Part shown: one piece after another, positions 17,704-26,138 of the stretch
Position numbering within the stretch: position 1 is the first letter of the stretch
Layout of the letters: the number at the start of each line of letters is the position of its first letter
Source: Planctomycetota bacterium
GTDB lineage: Bacteria; Planctomycetota; Phycisphaerae; Phycisphaerales; UBA5793
Length of the DNA: 64,000 nt
Reading direction: 5' to 3'
Assembly (NCBI GenBank): GCA_013112555.1
Contig: JABFGK010000002.1
Span: forward strand, 806,001 to 870,000
Notes under the pieces: model-generated
The model's input: the letters and a program-made list of their open reading frames with translations, nothing else
What the model was told of the DNA's origin: nothing
Database searches by the model: none
Position numbers and translations under genes: made by a program

Positions 17704-18347
17704 ACTGATGTTGGTGCGGGGGTAGTCGCTGTCCGGCGGGTGTGCTCGGCGCTCTCTGATCTGATGCTGACGTTGGCTTTGCGGCTGCGCCGAACGTACA
17801 GCCAAACAGCACAGAGCGCCCAGCAGAGCGGTGTATAGAAGGCTGTGTTAACAACCAGGCCAAGCCAGATGGGGACGGTTGGGAGGATGATCACCTTCTC
17901 GGCGATGCCCGAGGCGTTTGGATCGTTCACGAGCGCAATGCCGTTGTCGATCGACAGGGATTCGGATCTCCCATTGTCACGAGCGAGGCTGCCGCGCCAG
18001 GCCAGGGTGCGCATGGGCCAGCCGTAGGCGTCATTGTATTGAAAGCCTCGGGTGAAACTGTACGGCTTCAAGAGTCCGGACCACTTGGGCGGTTCGTATG
18101 TGTCCAATGTATTGCGCGTCTCATCATCAATCGGGAAGCAGATTCCGACCACGCTCGTCACGCCGAGGTACCGAGATTCCTTGACTCTCCACTCACGTGA
18201 GCCATCGGCAAATATGCGCTCGTCTATCGAGGTGGACGTCGGACGTGATGTCGGGCCACTGGTCAATGCAAATGCGAATGCAACGAGTATGGTCAGGAGG
18301 GCACCGCCGACAGTGCTCAGTCCGAGTTTGGAGATCAGAGTTTTCAT
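17691..18347 (-). CDS. Hypothetical membrane protein with two membrane segments
   Basis: 218 residues; AGGAAG precedes the ATG. One membrane segment lies at the N-terminus (VGGALLTILVAFAFALTSG) and one near the C-terminus (WLGLVVNTAFYTPLCWALCAVW), followed by a basic cytoplasmic tail. Between them lies an extracytoplasmic domain of about 110 residues with GSREWRVKESRYLGVTSVV and a Trp/Tyr-rich stretch (YNDAYGWPMRTLAWRGS). I recognise it only as the kind of short two-span protein common in planctomycetes. It is the last gene of a minus-strand cluster with a C39-like peptidase and a Cys-rich exported protein. The gap to the peptidase gene is 293 bp, so it may have its own promoter. The last few codons overlap a family C repeat. 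Confidence 0.7.
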   Translation of the reverse strand: MKTLISKLGLSTVGGALLTILVAFAFALTSGPTSRPTSTSIDERIFADGSREWRVKESRYLGVTSVVGICFPIDDETRNTLDTYEPPKWSGLLKPYSFTRGFQYNDAYGWPMRTLAWRGSLARDNGRSESLSIDNGIALVNDPNASGIAEKVIILPTVPIWLGLVVNTAFYTPLCWALCAVWLYVRRSRKANVSIRSESAEHTRRTATTPAPTSVAPA

Positions 18348-18640
18348 GGCCGCTTCCTTTGAATCTGGAAAACACCGTTCATGTGTATGTGCGTGTGTGG
18401 CGCGTGGGTGTTACACCTTGACCGCGTGCCATGACAGATTGTTGTTGTGAGCGGGGAACAGACGCGCAGGTCTCCGGAACAGATCCATTGCGGCATCCAG
18501 CCTGGCTATGAAGTGCGTGCGACGATCTGCCTCGATCGTCGGTGTGCCGTAGGCCGACACACACATTTATCGCAAATCCTATGCATCTCGCACAACACTG
18601 CCCACTTCTGGGTGCCGGCGGGCGGCGATGCGGCTGTGAA

Positions 18641-19375
18641 TCATGTCGGCTCGTGGTGGCTTAACGCTCCACGAATTTGCCTTCGCAAAGACAGGTTGTG
18701 CGACCTGATGAGCACGAGTATCAGCCAGGGGAGGGCCGGCAGGGCCAGCCACTTGAACAACCATGTCACCTCACCGGCATCGGCCCTTGTAAGCCGTTGC
18801 AGATTGGACGCTTGTGTTGCCGGGGTTGATGTGAGTATCAGTGCCTTGCCGGACCAGTATTGCAGGGCTGCGTCGGGATTGAGCCAGCCTGATCGGGGGC
18901 TGGTGGTGTCCGGGTTGAAGAGACAAATGCGCTGTGAGTCGTAGCCGAGGACGGCCACGAAATGCGGACGGAGTTGCTTGACGGCCCCTTCGAGTTTCGG
19001 TCGTTCTTCATACAGAATGGCAGGCAGGCGGTGCTCCAGCAGGAAGGATGGCCCAATCTGGACTGCCTCGATGCCCAGGCCCTTTGCTTGGAGGAAGTCC
19101 AGTATTTGAGCAGATGAAACCGTGCCGACGTCGTCGGTCGGGAGCGCTGATTCGAGTTCGGCATTCGAGTATGGGATCTCTGCGAGGCTCAGCAGTACTG
19201 CTGCGCAGGCGCGGCCGCATTGCACCGTTCGCGGCGAGGCTGTATTGATTGCGATTTCGGAAACGGTGTCGTCTGACTGCGCATCGCAGGGCTTCATCTG
19301 TACGGAGAGACCGATGCCGACGGCAAGTGTCAGCGTGCATGCGCCTAATACATCGAGTCGAACTCGAGACTTCAT
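18641..19375 (-). CDS. C39-like cysteine peptidase with a C-terminal membrane segment
   Basis: About 244 residues from the ATG at 19375, which places a signal-like segment (LGACTLTLAVGIGLSV) at the N-terminus. An ATG at 19471 overlaps the upstream stop as ATGA and is an alternative start. The domain has the C39 plan: catalytic Cys in QCGRACAAVLL, then a GTVSSAQILDFLQAKGLG helix, then His in LRPHFVAVLGYD, with an Asn/Asp in FNPDTTSPR. A membrane segment (FKWLALPALPWLILVLIRS) follows. Family C39 peptidases classically cut leader peptides after Gly-Gly and are fused to ABC transporters. This one stands alone with its catalytic domain predicted outside the membrane. Upstream neighbours are a membrane-anchored exported protein and a Cys-rich exported protein, which could be its partner or substrate. 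Confidence 0.72.
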   Translation of the reverse strand: MKSRVRLDVLGACTLTLAVGIGLSVQMKPCDAQSDDTVSEIAINTASPRTVQCGRACAAVLLSLAEIPYSNAELESALPTDDVGTVSSAQILDFLQAKGLGIEAVQIGPSFLLEHRLPAILYEERPKLEGAVKQLRPHFVAVLGYDSQRICLFNPDTTSPRSGWLNPDAALQYWSGKALILTSTPATQASNLQRLTRADAGEVTWLFKWLALPALPWLILVLIRSHNLSLRRQIRGALSHHEPT

Positions 19376-19467
19376 CGTGATCACCGCATACTCGAGTGAG
19401 CAGAGAGGACGGCTGCTCACAGCCCTGTCATATACCCTGCCAGTGGGCGCACGTTTGCGTGTGCGGA

Positions 19468-20718
19468 TCATTCACATAGTTGAGATGAGGGACGTCGCCG
19501 TCTCCAGGGGATCAGGAGGAAGAGACCGGCACCTCCGATGGAGCACATCATCGTGATGGACCATGCGTGCGACGACTGATCATCAGTGCGACCGAGCAGG
19601 CTGAATCGTTGGATTGCATCGTCCGGCCCGGATTTCAGGCTCGCAGTTGCCAGGAATTGAGTCGCGACTGCCTGCACGTCGTCGGCTCGAGCGATCCACG
19701 ACTCCTGTGATTCTTCGATGAAGCAATCGGTGCCGGCCGGCACACGATCCCAGATGTCAAAGTTCCCGGCTGGCAGCGGGATGTTGACGGCCAGGAGCGG
19801 CGTGTCGCCCGCATCGCGATCAACATGTATTTCCCATTCGCGGAACGGGATGTCCTTGATGGCAGAAGTGGCGTAGACCTTTTTCCAGCCATCTGTGGCC
19901 AGCCACAATCCCGGCTCGATTTCGATGCTGTCGGTAACGGCGAATTCAATCAGCAATTCGGTTTCGAGTGATGCGTTGAGCGTGTAATGACACTGATGAA
20001 TCGGGAGCGAGCCTTGTTTGGGATCGGTCCAAACGGTCATGGCCACCCTGTCGGTCGCGCCGGAGGGGTCGTACAGGTCGATGACGTGGCACTCTCGGCC
20101 GTCGACGGTCTCCATCTTTTCTCTGAGGACGGCGGAGTCAGATTGCAGCAGGGAAATCAGGCTAAGATCGCCGATCCCCTGGCCGTCGGTTGTTGGGGGA
20201 TTGAGCAATTGCATGTCAAAGTAATCAATGCCCGATGTCGTGAGCTCCTCCGCCTTCCCGGTTCTGTCTTTGAAGTCGGGAAGATCCATATCGATGCCGA
20301 GTATGCCGGGAGGCCCGTCCTGAGCAGCGACGTACAGCGAGGTTGCAACGCCGTTGAAGGCAACCCACCGAGTTGCGTTGACGTCAGTGACAAACGGGTC
20401 GCCGGCGAAATTATGTTCGCTCACAAATCTGGATTCATCAAATGCAATCCTGCGATGGGAGAAGACAAAGGGAAGGGGCATTGTCCTGCCTTGTGTCACC
20501 TGCACGGTCGGCCCGGCCACCTGGTCGCCTGTGAACGAGACGTCCAGGGACGTGATGGCTGCACTTCGCTTGAGTGCCTGCGCGTATATGCCGTCCTTGG
20601 TGAGTGTTGCGGGACGCTGTGCATAGCAGCGTGTTGTGGCACTGCCCAACGTCATAGCAGCGCACACCACAGCGGCCGTCGTTACGAACGGCTGAATGTG
20701 TCTTCTTTGTTTTGGCAC
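19468..20718 (-). CDS. Exported protein with a C-terminal membrane anchor, unknown function
   Basis: 416 residues; a GTG start at 20718 has AAGGAGA eight bases upstream. A signal peptide (AAVVCAAMTLGSATTRCYAQ) is followed by a large beta-rich domain that contains LTKDGIYAQALKRSAAITSL. That opening, and the later VDGRECHVIDLYDPSG stretch, recall LolA-like or DUF2092-like periplasmic folds. This is a weak resemblance. The last 30 residues are a membrane segment (SITMMCSIGGAGLFLLIPW) followed by RRRRP, a tail like those of sorted or tail-anchored exported proteins. The stop codon overlaps a possible ATG start of the C39-like gene, which suggests coupled translation. Confidence 0.65.
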   Translation of the reverse strand: MPKQRRHIQPFVTTAAVVCAAMTLGSATTRCYAQRPATLTKDGIYAQALKRSAAITSLDVSFTGDQVAGPTVQVTQGRTMPLPFVFSHRRIAFDESRFVSEHNFAGDPFVTDVNATRWVAFNGVATSLYVAAQDGPPGILGIDMDLPDFKDRTGKAEELTTSGIDYFDMQLLNPPTTDGQGIGDLSLISLLQSDSAVLREKMETVDGRECHVIDLYDPSGATDRVAMTVWTDPKQGSLPIHQCHYTLNASLETELLIEFAVTDSIEIEPGLWLATDGWKKVYATSAIKDIPFREWEIHVDRDAGDTPLLAVNIPLPAGNFDIWDRVPAGTDCFIEESQESWIARADDVQAVATQFLATASLKSGPDDAIQRFSLLGRTDDQSSHAWSITMMCSIGGAGLFLLIPWRRRRPSSQLCE

Positions 20719-20797
20719 AAGTTCTCTCCTTTGGGTGGCTCACACAAAGCCACATGCCGGAGCCCGTCTCAGACTCCGGCGTAAAATAACGTGTCGC

Positions 20798-21292
20798 TCA
20801 TCCGACACTATCACAGAAGACGGCTTCCTGATAGGAGGATGGGCATAAGGTTGTGACCAACGGCAAGCCGTTGCACTTACAGGTCCCGAGCCAGGCACAC
20901 TGCCTCATTACAAGAAAGCTCGGCGCGGCTGCGGTTGAGCACGGCGATGTAATGGCCCTGCCGAACATATCCGGGTCATCGGGTCCTATGTAGAGCCAGA
21001 TTGGAACTGCCGTGCAGCCGGTGGTACATCCGCCGGTTGGTGTTGAACAAGGTGGGAGCACGCCGGGGCAGGTGATTGCCCCTGTGTTAAGGCAGCCACT
21101 GCTGGTTTCGTTTCCGTTGATGAAGTCACAGGTGCCGTCGCCGGCGCGGAGTCGCAATAGGTCGGCGCGCGGAATTACGGTTGCCCCGTATACCGCGGCA
21201 GCGGAGGTGGGCGGACTAAGACGACTTGACATCAATGCGACAGTGCAAACGGCAATCACGACGCAGGCGGCGGACGATGTGCGCAACCTCAC
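20798..21292 (-). CDS. Small exported Cys-rich protein
   Basis: About 164 residues from the GTG at 21292, chosen because GGAAGG lies upstream and a signal peptide follows (SSAACVVIAVCTVALMSS, cut likely near TSAAA). The mature part has about twelve cysteines, several in CxxxC or C-x5-C spacing (GDGTCDFINGNETSSGC, LPPCSTPTGGCTTGC, CAWLGTCKC), which suggests a disulfide-bonded exported protein. I do not recognise the family. It heads the cluster with the membrane-anchored exported protein (80 bp downstream) and the C39-like peptidase, and may be a substrate or partner of that peptidase. The GTG overlaps the stop of a possible upstream reading frame. Confidence 0.65.
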   Translation of the reverse strand: MRLRTSSAACVVIAVCTVALMSSRLSPPTSAAAVYGATVIPRADLLRLRAGDGTCDFINGNETSSGCLNTGAITCPGVLPPCSTPTGGCTTGCTAVPIWLYIGPDDPDMFGRAITSPCSTAAAPSFLVMRQCAWLGTCKCNGLPLVTTLCPSSYQEAVFCDSVG

Positions 21293-21591
21293 AGGAGAAC
21301 CTTCCCTTCGTAGATCACCCGCCAATGGTCAACTACCAAATTACTTGAAGGCGTATTATTTTGCACGTCATATGAATATAAAGGCAGGGCGAGCATAGAA
21401 CGGCCACTCGACTGCATAATGTCAACCAGTTTACCAAATCGGGCGACCGCTGCTACCCACTTGGGCGAAATTAGGGCAAAAAAACTAAAGTTCTGAAGCG
21501 TGTGGATCACGAGAGTCGTTATTGCGGCCTCAAGGGCTTGTGGAATAGGAAGATAGGGATTCGAGGCTGGGCATGTTGCATCTTCGCTCAT
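21289..21591 (-). CDS. Possible small gene upstream of the Cys-rich protein
   Basis: A possible 100-residue frame from the ATG at 21591. It contains PQALEAAITTLVIHTLQNF and ends in DHWRVIYEGKVLL. Its TGA overlaps the GTG of the Cys-rich exported protein as GTGA, the layout of translationally coupled genes, and its last codons hold the GGAAGG used by the next gene. Against it, there is no clear ribosome site, the DNA is more AT-rich than its neighbours, and I recognise no family. It may be a leader frame or simply chance. Confidence 0.3.
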   Translation of the reverse strand: MSEDATCPASNPYLPIPQALEAAITTLVIHTLQNFSFFALISPKWVAAVARFGKLVDIMQSSGRSMLALPLYSYDVQNNTPSSNLVVDHWRVIYEGKVLL

Positions 21592-21678
21592 TTGCCTGGA
21601 GTCCCCATTTGTTCCAAGTTTAGATGTGGATAACCAGCAGCGATCTGCGAAGCGCGCGGATTCCTCCCCCCCCTTTTT

Positions 21679-21766
21679 GGGATCCGTGGGCTTGGCATGG
21701 GGGTGGACGGGTGTCTTGATTACAGCGAGTCGACCCCACGGATTCAAATCCGTGGGCTTGGCATGG
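21679..21766. repeat. Two family A palindromic repeats next to the insertion sequence
   Basis: A half copy (ATCCGTGGGCTTGGCATGGG, about 21681-21700) and a full copy with a changed loop (CCCACGGATTCAAATCCGTGGG, about 21736-21757), each followed by CTTGGCATGGGGGTG. The left end of the insertion sequence starts about 30 bp further on. The rest of 21592-21787 shows nothing I can name. Confidence 0.75.
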
Positions 21767-21787
21767 GGGTGCGCGTCATGACCGCCC

Positions 21788-22802
21788 CCCCCGGTGTATT
21801 CGAGGATTATGCATGAAGCGTTCGGTTTCGCGCGATTCGAGCGGCGTTGATGGCGAGTTTGGCACCGACCCAGTAGCGGACGCGGTGCAGGCGGCGTGCC
21901 CAGGCGGGCAAGGAGATCAGGCCACCCCCCGAAGCTGGCCATCGCGCCCAAAGAACCGCTCGATGTCACCGCGCATCACAAACAGGTGCTTCCGAAGGCC
22001 GGAACAGTGTTCCAGGAAATACATGCTCGTCAGTCGATCCGGATGGTGCGTTCGATGTCCGAGTTCCGTGCCAGGGCGTTGTCGTGGAGCCAGCAACACA
22101 AGACCCGCATCAGCCGTCGCAGCATAGAGGGGATTACGATCGTAGTTGGCATCCGCCAAGACCGGCAGTCCATTGAGCGTCGGGGTTTGTCCCAATGCGG
22201 GAACCAGGTCCTCCCGGGCAACGACCGGCTCCGATTCGTGCATTGGCTTGACAATCCATTGTCGGACGCACTGCTGATCATCGATGACAAGATGTAACTT
22301 ATAGCCGCGCCGCTTGCCTCCATCAGCCCAGCCATAGGTCGCATCTGGATCGCCGGTGTGTGATCGAAGTGACAACGGTTTGCCGTCCAGGATCAGCCGC
22401 GTGGGTATGTGGTGGACGACCTGCAATCGGTCGAGCACCTGTTGTATGAGTTGAATGGTCGATGGATCACGCAGGCGTCGGCTCATGGTGGACTGATTCG
22501 GCAGGAGTCGCCGCCATGCCTGTCCCGGCCAGTGGTTGCGTTGGCAGGCCCAGTTGATGGATCGATCGTGCAGTGCGGCCCAGAACAGGACGGCCAGTAT
22601 CTGAGGGTCGGAGTAGGTCAGTTGTGCGTGTCGACGACGTGGCAGCCTGCGGAGAGTGGCTACAATGAGGCACCAAAGTTCGCGTTCCATGCTCATGCTC
22701 CTATGGAAATAGGGGTTTTTGAAGGCATGAGTATGGGCGCGACTTTTGGCTCGCGCCACCTAACATACGCCGAACGCGCATAATCCTCGTATTCACCGGG
22801 GG
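21788..22802. mobile_element. Complete insertion sequence of about 1.0 kb with 25-bp inverted repeats
   Basis: The ends are inverted repeats of 25 bp with 2 mismatches: CCCCCGGTGTATTCGAGGAT (extends to 21812) on the left, and the reverse complement of 22778-22802, CCCCCGGTGAATACGAGGAT, on the right. One DDE transposase frame fills the element, on the minus strand. The stop of the longest possible frame lies inside the left repeat, usual for compact elements of the IS4/IS5 type. I see no clear target duplication. The flanks are intergenic repeats, so the insertion has not broken a gene I can identify. Confidence 0.9.
21917..22690 (-). CDS. IS4/IS5-type DDE transposase, C-terminus lost by frameshift
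   Basis: 257 residues from the ATG at 22690, which has AGGAG seven bases upstream (a second ATG at 22696 is too close to it). The catalytic Asp residues are seen in TRLILDGKPLS and VLADANYDRN, and the Glu in DIERFFGRDG, the usual DDE order. Translation stops at 21917 just after QLRGVA. One base away, in another frame, the protein continues as GLISLPAWARRLHRVRYW, AKLAINAARIA and RNRTLHA, and stops at 21807 within the inverted repeat. The break is at a run of six G (plus-strand C at 21925-21930). Either an indel has damaged the gene or a -1 slip on the run makes the full 294-residue protein. Confidence 0.85.
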   Translation of the reverse strand: MERELWCLIVATLRRLPRRRHAQLTYSDPQILAVLFWAALHDRSINWACQRNHWPGQAWRRLLPNQSTMSRRLRDPSTIQLIQQVLDRLQVVHHIPTRLILDGKPLSLRSHTGDPDATYGWADGGKRRGYKLHLVIDDQQCVRQWIVKPMHESEPVVAREDLVPALGQTPTLNGLPVLADANYDRNPLYAATADAGLVLLAPRQRPGTELGHRTHHPDRLTSMYFLEHCSGLRKHLFVMRGDIERFFGRDGQLRGVA

Positions 22803-22825
22803 CTAACGGGAGTGGGAATGATGGA

Positions 22826-22906
22826 AGATGGATCCCGGCCTGCGCCGGGATGACGGAGAGAGGGGAAGAGACCCGGACAATCCGCGGGGCGCGGCTTGTC
22901 CGGCTT
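22826..22906. repeat. Palindromic repeats (families C and D)
   Basis: GGATCCCGGCCTGCGCCGGG with ATGACGG (about 22830-22857, family C) and CCGGACAATCCGCGGGGCGC with GGCTTGTCCGG (about 22871-22903, family D) lie between the insertion sequence and the 3' end of the next gene. Confidence 0.85.
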
Positions 22907-22926
22907 GTGAGCGGGGAGGGGCGGCG

Positions 22927-23931
22927 TCAGGCGGTGGCGTCGGGCTCAGTATTCTCGGGTGATTCGGAGAGGCCGGCTACGCCTGAGGCGCGGAGGCGCA
23001 GCATGTCGATTCGTTCGCGCACTTCACGGGCCATCAGCGTGTTAGGGAACTCCTGGACGATTCGTTGCCCGACCTGGATGGCTCGTTGCCAATCGTGATC
23101 CTGGACGGCCATCTTGAATTGCAGGCCGAGGTTTTCCTTCGCTTGTGAGATGACGCCGCGTGCAACTTCGCGATACGGCTCGGCTTCGCGTTCGCTGAGG
23201 TATTGGTCCAGTTCGCGCAGGATGTCCATGGCCGGCTCACTCTCGCCGCGGCTTGCGACTTCGAGGAATCGACGTTCGAGCAGATGTTTGTGGTCTTCCC
23301 ATGCCTGTCGCACACGGCGTTCCAGGCCGACGACGCGACGCGCATCGGGAAAGAGTCGTTGCAGTCGGGCTGCTTCGGCATAGGCCTCGGACCAGACTCG
23401 CTTCTCCACGAGTGTATCGAAGTGTGAAATCGCTTCGTCGATCCGCTGTTGCACGACATGCTGTCTTGTCTGTTCGATATGGTGGCGGAACTCCTCGGCT
23501 TCCTCGCGGTACCCGAATCGTTCCGACATGTCATCAACCAGGACGAGCGCGGCATCCCAATCCTCTTGCGCGATGTCTTCCTCGATCGCCTTGCGCAGCA
23601 TTTCGCGTTCATTGCGTCGATAGGCAATGCGTTTGGCAGAATCGGAGAGCATGGTGTGCTCATGGATCTGGGTAAGTATTTCGATCTGCTTTTTCAGGAG
23701 TTCGCACTGCTTGAGCGCAGCGTTGGCAGCGCGGCCTGCACGAATCTGCGCGACGCCGACCGGGATGAGCGAAGCCGTGATGACCACGCAGAGTATCCCG
23801 AGGATGACGAGGTGCTCGCCCGGGATGTTTGCTCCTGCGGCCCGGTATCCGGTCAGCAGCAGGAACAGCCCGAGAATGAGCAGGAGGAAATATGTCACGA
23901 CCAACCAGGCATCCCGTCCGAGACCTTGCAT
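22927..23931 (-). CDS. Membrane protein with two N-terminal spans and a helical cytoplasmic region
   Basis: 334 residues; AAGGAG lies ten bases before the ATG. Two membrane segments (VVTYFLLLILGLFLLLTGY and LVILGILCVVITASLIPVGV) are followed by about 250 residues of charged helix with TPR-like units (DWDAALVLVDDMSERFGYRE, DWQRAIQVGQRIVQEFPNT). The end is acidic and disordered. It looks like a scaffold or assembly protein of the inner membrane face. I recognise it only as a type common in Phycisphaerae. It is upstream of, but divergent in topic from, the cupin gene on the same strand. Confidence 0.75.
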   Translation of the reverse strand: MQGLGRDAWLVVTYFLLLILGLFLLLTGYRAAGANIPGEHLVILGILCVVITASLIPVGVAQIRAGRAANAALKQCELLKKQIEILTQIHEHTMLSDSAKRIAYRRNEREMLRKAIEEDIAQEDWDAALVLVDDMSERFGYREEAEEFRHHIEQTRQHVVQQRIDEAISHFDTLVEKRVWSEAYAEAARLQRLFPDARRVVGLERRVRQAWEDHKHLLERRFLEVASRGESEPAMDILRELDQYLSEREAEPYREVARGVISQAKENLGLQFKMAVQDHDWQRAIQVGQRIVQEFPNTLMAREVRERIDMLRLRASGVAGLSESPENTEPDATA

Positions 23932-23986
23932 GAGTACACGCTCCTTCGATCGTCAGTCCCCCCCCACTGTTGAGTCATACCGCCGA

Positions 23987-24355
23987 CTAACTGCCGGGAG
24001 TCGGCTTCCCACAATCAAAGGTTGTGGGGACCATACAGAGGAAGACGAGTTCATCGCCCTGGTCAGCCCGGAACTGGTGGATTTGGTTCGGTTCGATGAA
24101 CAGGGCATCGCCGGCAGCGACGTGGTGGTCTTTGCCGCCGAATTCGACGGTCCCGCTGCCATGAGCGATATAGACACCGTGCTCGTAGTCATGCTGATGT
24201 CGCGGTGTATGCCCCCCGGGCTTGACCGTAAACTGTCGCATGGCAAAGGTTGGCGCCCCGTCGGCCCGGCCGAGCAAAAGCCGCATGGAGACCCCTTGAA
24301 CCCCCTCCATGTCGACGGGGTTGTCCTGGACGTCACTGGGCTTCCGAACAAACAT
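23987..24355 (-). CDS. Small cupin-domain protein
   Basis: 122 residues; AGGAG lies ten bases before the ATG. This is a single cupin barrel. Motif 1 contains the metal-binding residues in HTPRHQHDYEHGVYIAHGSG, and motif 2 is in GDALFIEPNQIHQFRADQG, with the His of the second motif present. Small stand-alone cupins are metal-dependent dioxygenases, isomerases or sugar-binding proteins, and the substrate cannot be read from sequence. No signal peptide, so it is cytoplasmic. It is divergent from the MBL-fold hydrolase gene, with 86 bp between them, so the two may share a control region. Confidence 0.88.
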   Translation of the reverse strand: MFVRKPSDVQDNPVDMEGVQGVSMRLLLGRADGAPTFAMRQFTVKPGGHTPRHQHDYEHGVYIAHGSGTVEFGGKDHHVAAGDALFIEPNQIHQFRADQGDELVFLCMVPTTFDCGKPTPGS

Positions 24356-24441
24356 GGGTTGACGCTCCTGTTGATGGTGGTTCTATTGTAGCGACGGCGA
24401 CCCGGAGCGACCGACCCCGTATTCAGTAGAGCAAGGCCCCC

Positions 24442-25104
24442 ATGAGCGACACACCGACCCCATCGCAACCGATTGATATCAAGAGTTTTACGCTCGGCCC
24501 GTGGCAGACGAACTGCTACATTGTGCGGCTAGCGGATTCCCCTGAATGCTGGATCGTCGATGCCGGTTTTGAGCCGGAACCGATGATTGCGTGTGTGAAG
24601 GCTGAGGGGTTGAGGCCAACGCGGGTGATTCTGACCCATGCCCATGTTGATCACATCGGGGGGCTGTCACAGATTCGTGCCGCGTTTCCTGAGTGTCGGG
24701 TGGCGATCCATGCCGATGAAAAAGCGTTTCTGGGGTCGCCCGATCTGAATCTGTCTGGGTGGCTCGAACTGCCGGTCACGTGCAGCGATGCGGACGACTT
24801 GCTGGCTGACAATGAGCGGCTGACACTGGCAGGCACGGCAGAGTGGGTCGTGTTTCACACGCCCGGGCACAGCCCCGGCGGGATCACGCTGTACCACGAG
24901 CCGTCGGGCATCGCGTTGGTGGGCGACACGTTGTTTGCCGGTTCGATCGGGCGATACGATTTTCCGACGAGCAACGGGCAACAACTGTTTGATTCCATCG
25001 GCAAACGGTTGCTGACGCTTCCTGATGAGACGCAAGTCTTCCCAGGGCACGGCCCACCGACGACGATCGGCCAGGAGCGTCGCACGAACCCGTTTCTTAC
25101 CTGA
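24442..25104 (+). CDS. MBL-fold metallo-hydrolase (glyoxalase II-like)
   Basis: 220 residues. The binuclear zinc site is complete: THAHVDHIGG (HxHxDH), HTPGHSPGG (third metal His), VGDTLFAGSIGRYD (bridging Asp) and FPGHGPPTTIGQE (last His). Single-domain proteins of this type hydrolyse thioesters such as S-lactoylglutathione or related substrates in the cytoplasm. The substrate-binding C-terminal domain of true glyoxalase II is missing, so the substrate is open. Confidence 0.92.
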   Translation: MSDTPTPSQPIDIKSFTLGPWQTNCYIVRLADSPECWIVDAGFEPEPMIACVKAEGLRPTRVILTHAHVDHIGGLSQIRAAFPECRVAIHADEKAFLGSPDLNLSGWLELPVTCSDADDLLADNERLTLAGTAEWVVFHTPGHSPGGITLYHEPSGIALVGDTLFAGSIGRYDFPTSNGQQLFDSIGKRLLTLPDETQVFPGHGPPTTIGQERRTNPFLT

Positions 25105-25399
25105 CGCGGCTTCACACAAACCGGATCGATTACTCCATCTTAATATAGGGTGAATGCGCGGACGCTTTGTGTACATGGCGGCGTGCGAAGCGGTTGTTTT
25201 GCAACATACTCTCAATATGCAGAACAAATCCGGACTGCCTGCGGTATTATCGTCACTGATCCCAATCAGTCAGCCAACGCAGTGGCGATATTCCCGTCAA
25301 CCAGATGCACAAGACCGTTATTGTGTTTTACTTGCTGCCTGATGGGTTCAGTGAGAGAGAAAGAACTACTCGGCTCGAACAATCAGGAGATTTGGTATT

Positions 25400-26083
25400 A
25401 TGCGCTGCACTTCTAAGATGATGGCTATCGGTCTGGCTGCCTGTACGATGACGGCTCTTGCTTCGGCAGCCTCTGCCCAGGTGGTCGACGTTGACGTCAA
25501 GGATTCCTCCTTTGCCCCGATGGACGTTGGCATTGCGGTGAACGACACGGTCCGCTGGACCTGGAGCGGTATTTTCCCGCACTCGACCACATCGGCCGGC
25601 GGCTTTGCTGAGTCCTGGGACTCCGGCATTCAGAGCACAGGCGCCACGTTTGATTACACGTTCACGGCCCCGGGCATTTACCCGTATTACTGCATCATCC
25701 ACGGCTTCGACAACGGCGACGGGACGGTCTCGGGGATGTCGGGGCATGTGAGTGTTTTCGGGACGAGCACGCTTGAGTTGTTGGGCCCGGTCCCGGGCAC
25801 AGCCGGCAAGAGCAACAAGTTCTCGGCCGGGAACGCACCGGGCAATGCCACGGTGTATTTCGTGTACGCATTCTCCACCGGTTCGACTCCGGTCCCGGGC
25901 TGCGGGGGCGTGACCCTTGACTTGCGTGGGCCGACGCTGTTTGCCACCGAGAAGGCTGATGCGAACGGGTTCGCGACGTTCAGCGTGAATGTGCCGAATG
26001 CTGCAGCCGGTCGGACGATTTACTTCCAGGCAGTAACGACGGCCAACTGTGATGTCAGCAACGTCGTGAAGAACACGTTCTAA
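25400..26083 (+). CDS. Exported cupredoxin with the shared C-terminal domain (type A)
   Basis: 227 residues; AGGAG lies ten bases before the ATG. A signal peptide (AIGLAACTMTALASAASAQ) is followed by a plastocyanin/azurin-like domain (residues about 25-120). Its type-1 copper ligands are all visible: His in IFPHSTTSAGG, Cys in YPYYCIIHG with the next His three residues on, and a possible Met in SGMSGHVSV. It should therefore carry electrons or bind copper outside the membrane. Residues about 125-227 are the shared domain: LLGPVPGTAGKSNKF, PVPGCGGVTLDL, KADANGFATF, GRTIYFQAVTTANCDVSNVV near the end. A strong terminator follows at 26139. Confidence 0.9.
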   Translation: MRCTSKMMAIGLAACTMTALASAASAQVVDVDVKDSSFAPMDVGIAVNDTVRWTWSGIFPHSTTSAGGFAESWDSGIQSTGATFDYTFTAPGIYPYYCIIHGFDNGDGTVSGMSGHVSVFGTSTLELLGPVPGTAGKSNKFSAGNAPGNATVYFVYAFSTGSTPVPGCGGVTLDLRGPTLFATEKADANGFATFSVNVPNAAAGRTIYFQAVTTANCDVSNVVKNTF

Positions 26084-26138
26084 TATTCGGGTCGGCGGGA
26101 GCGGGCCTGCTCCTTCTTACTTCCGTTTCCTATACAGT

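Noticed and set aside
21813..22297. Plus-strand frames inside the insertion sequence
   Set aside because: They are antisense shadows of the transposase gene.
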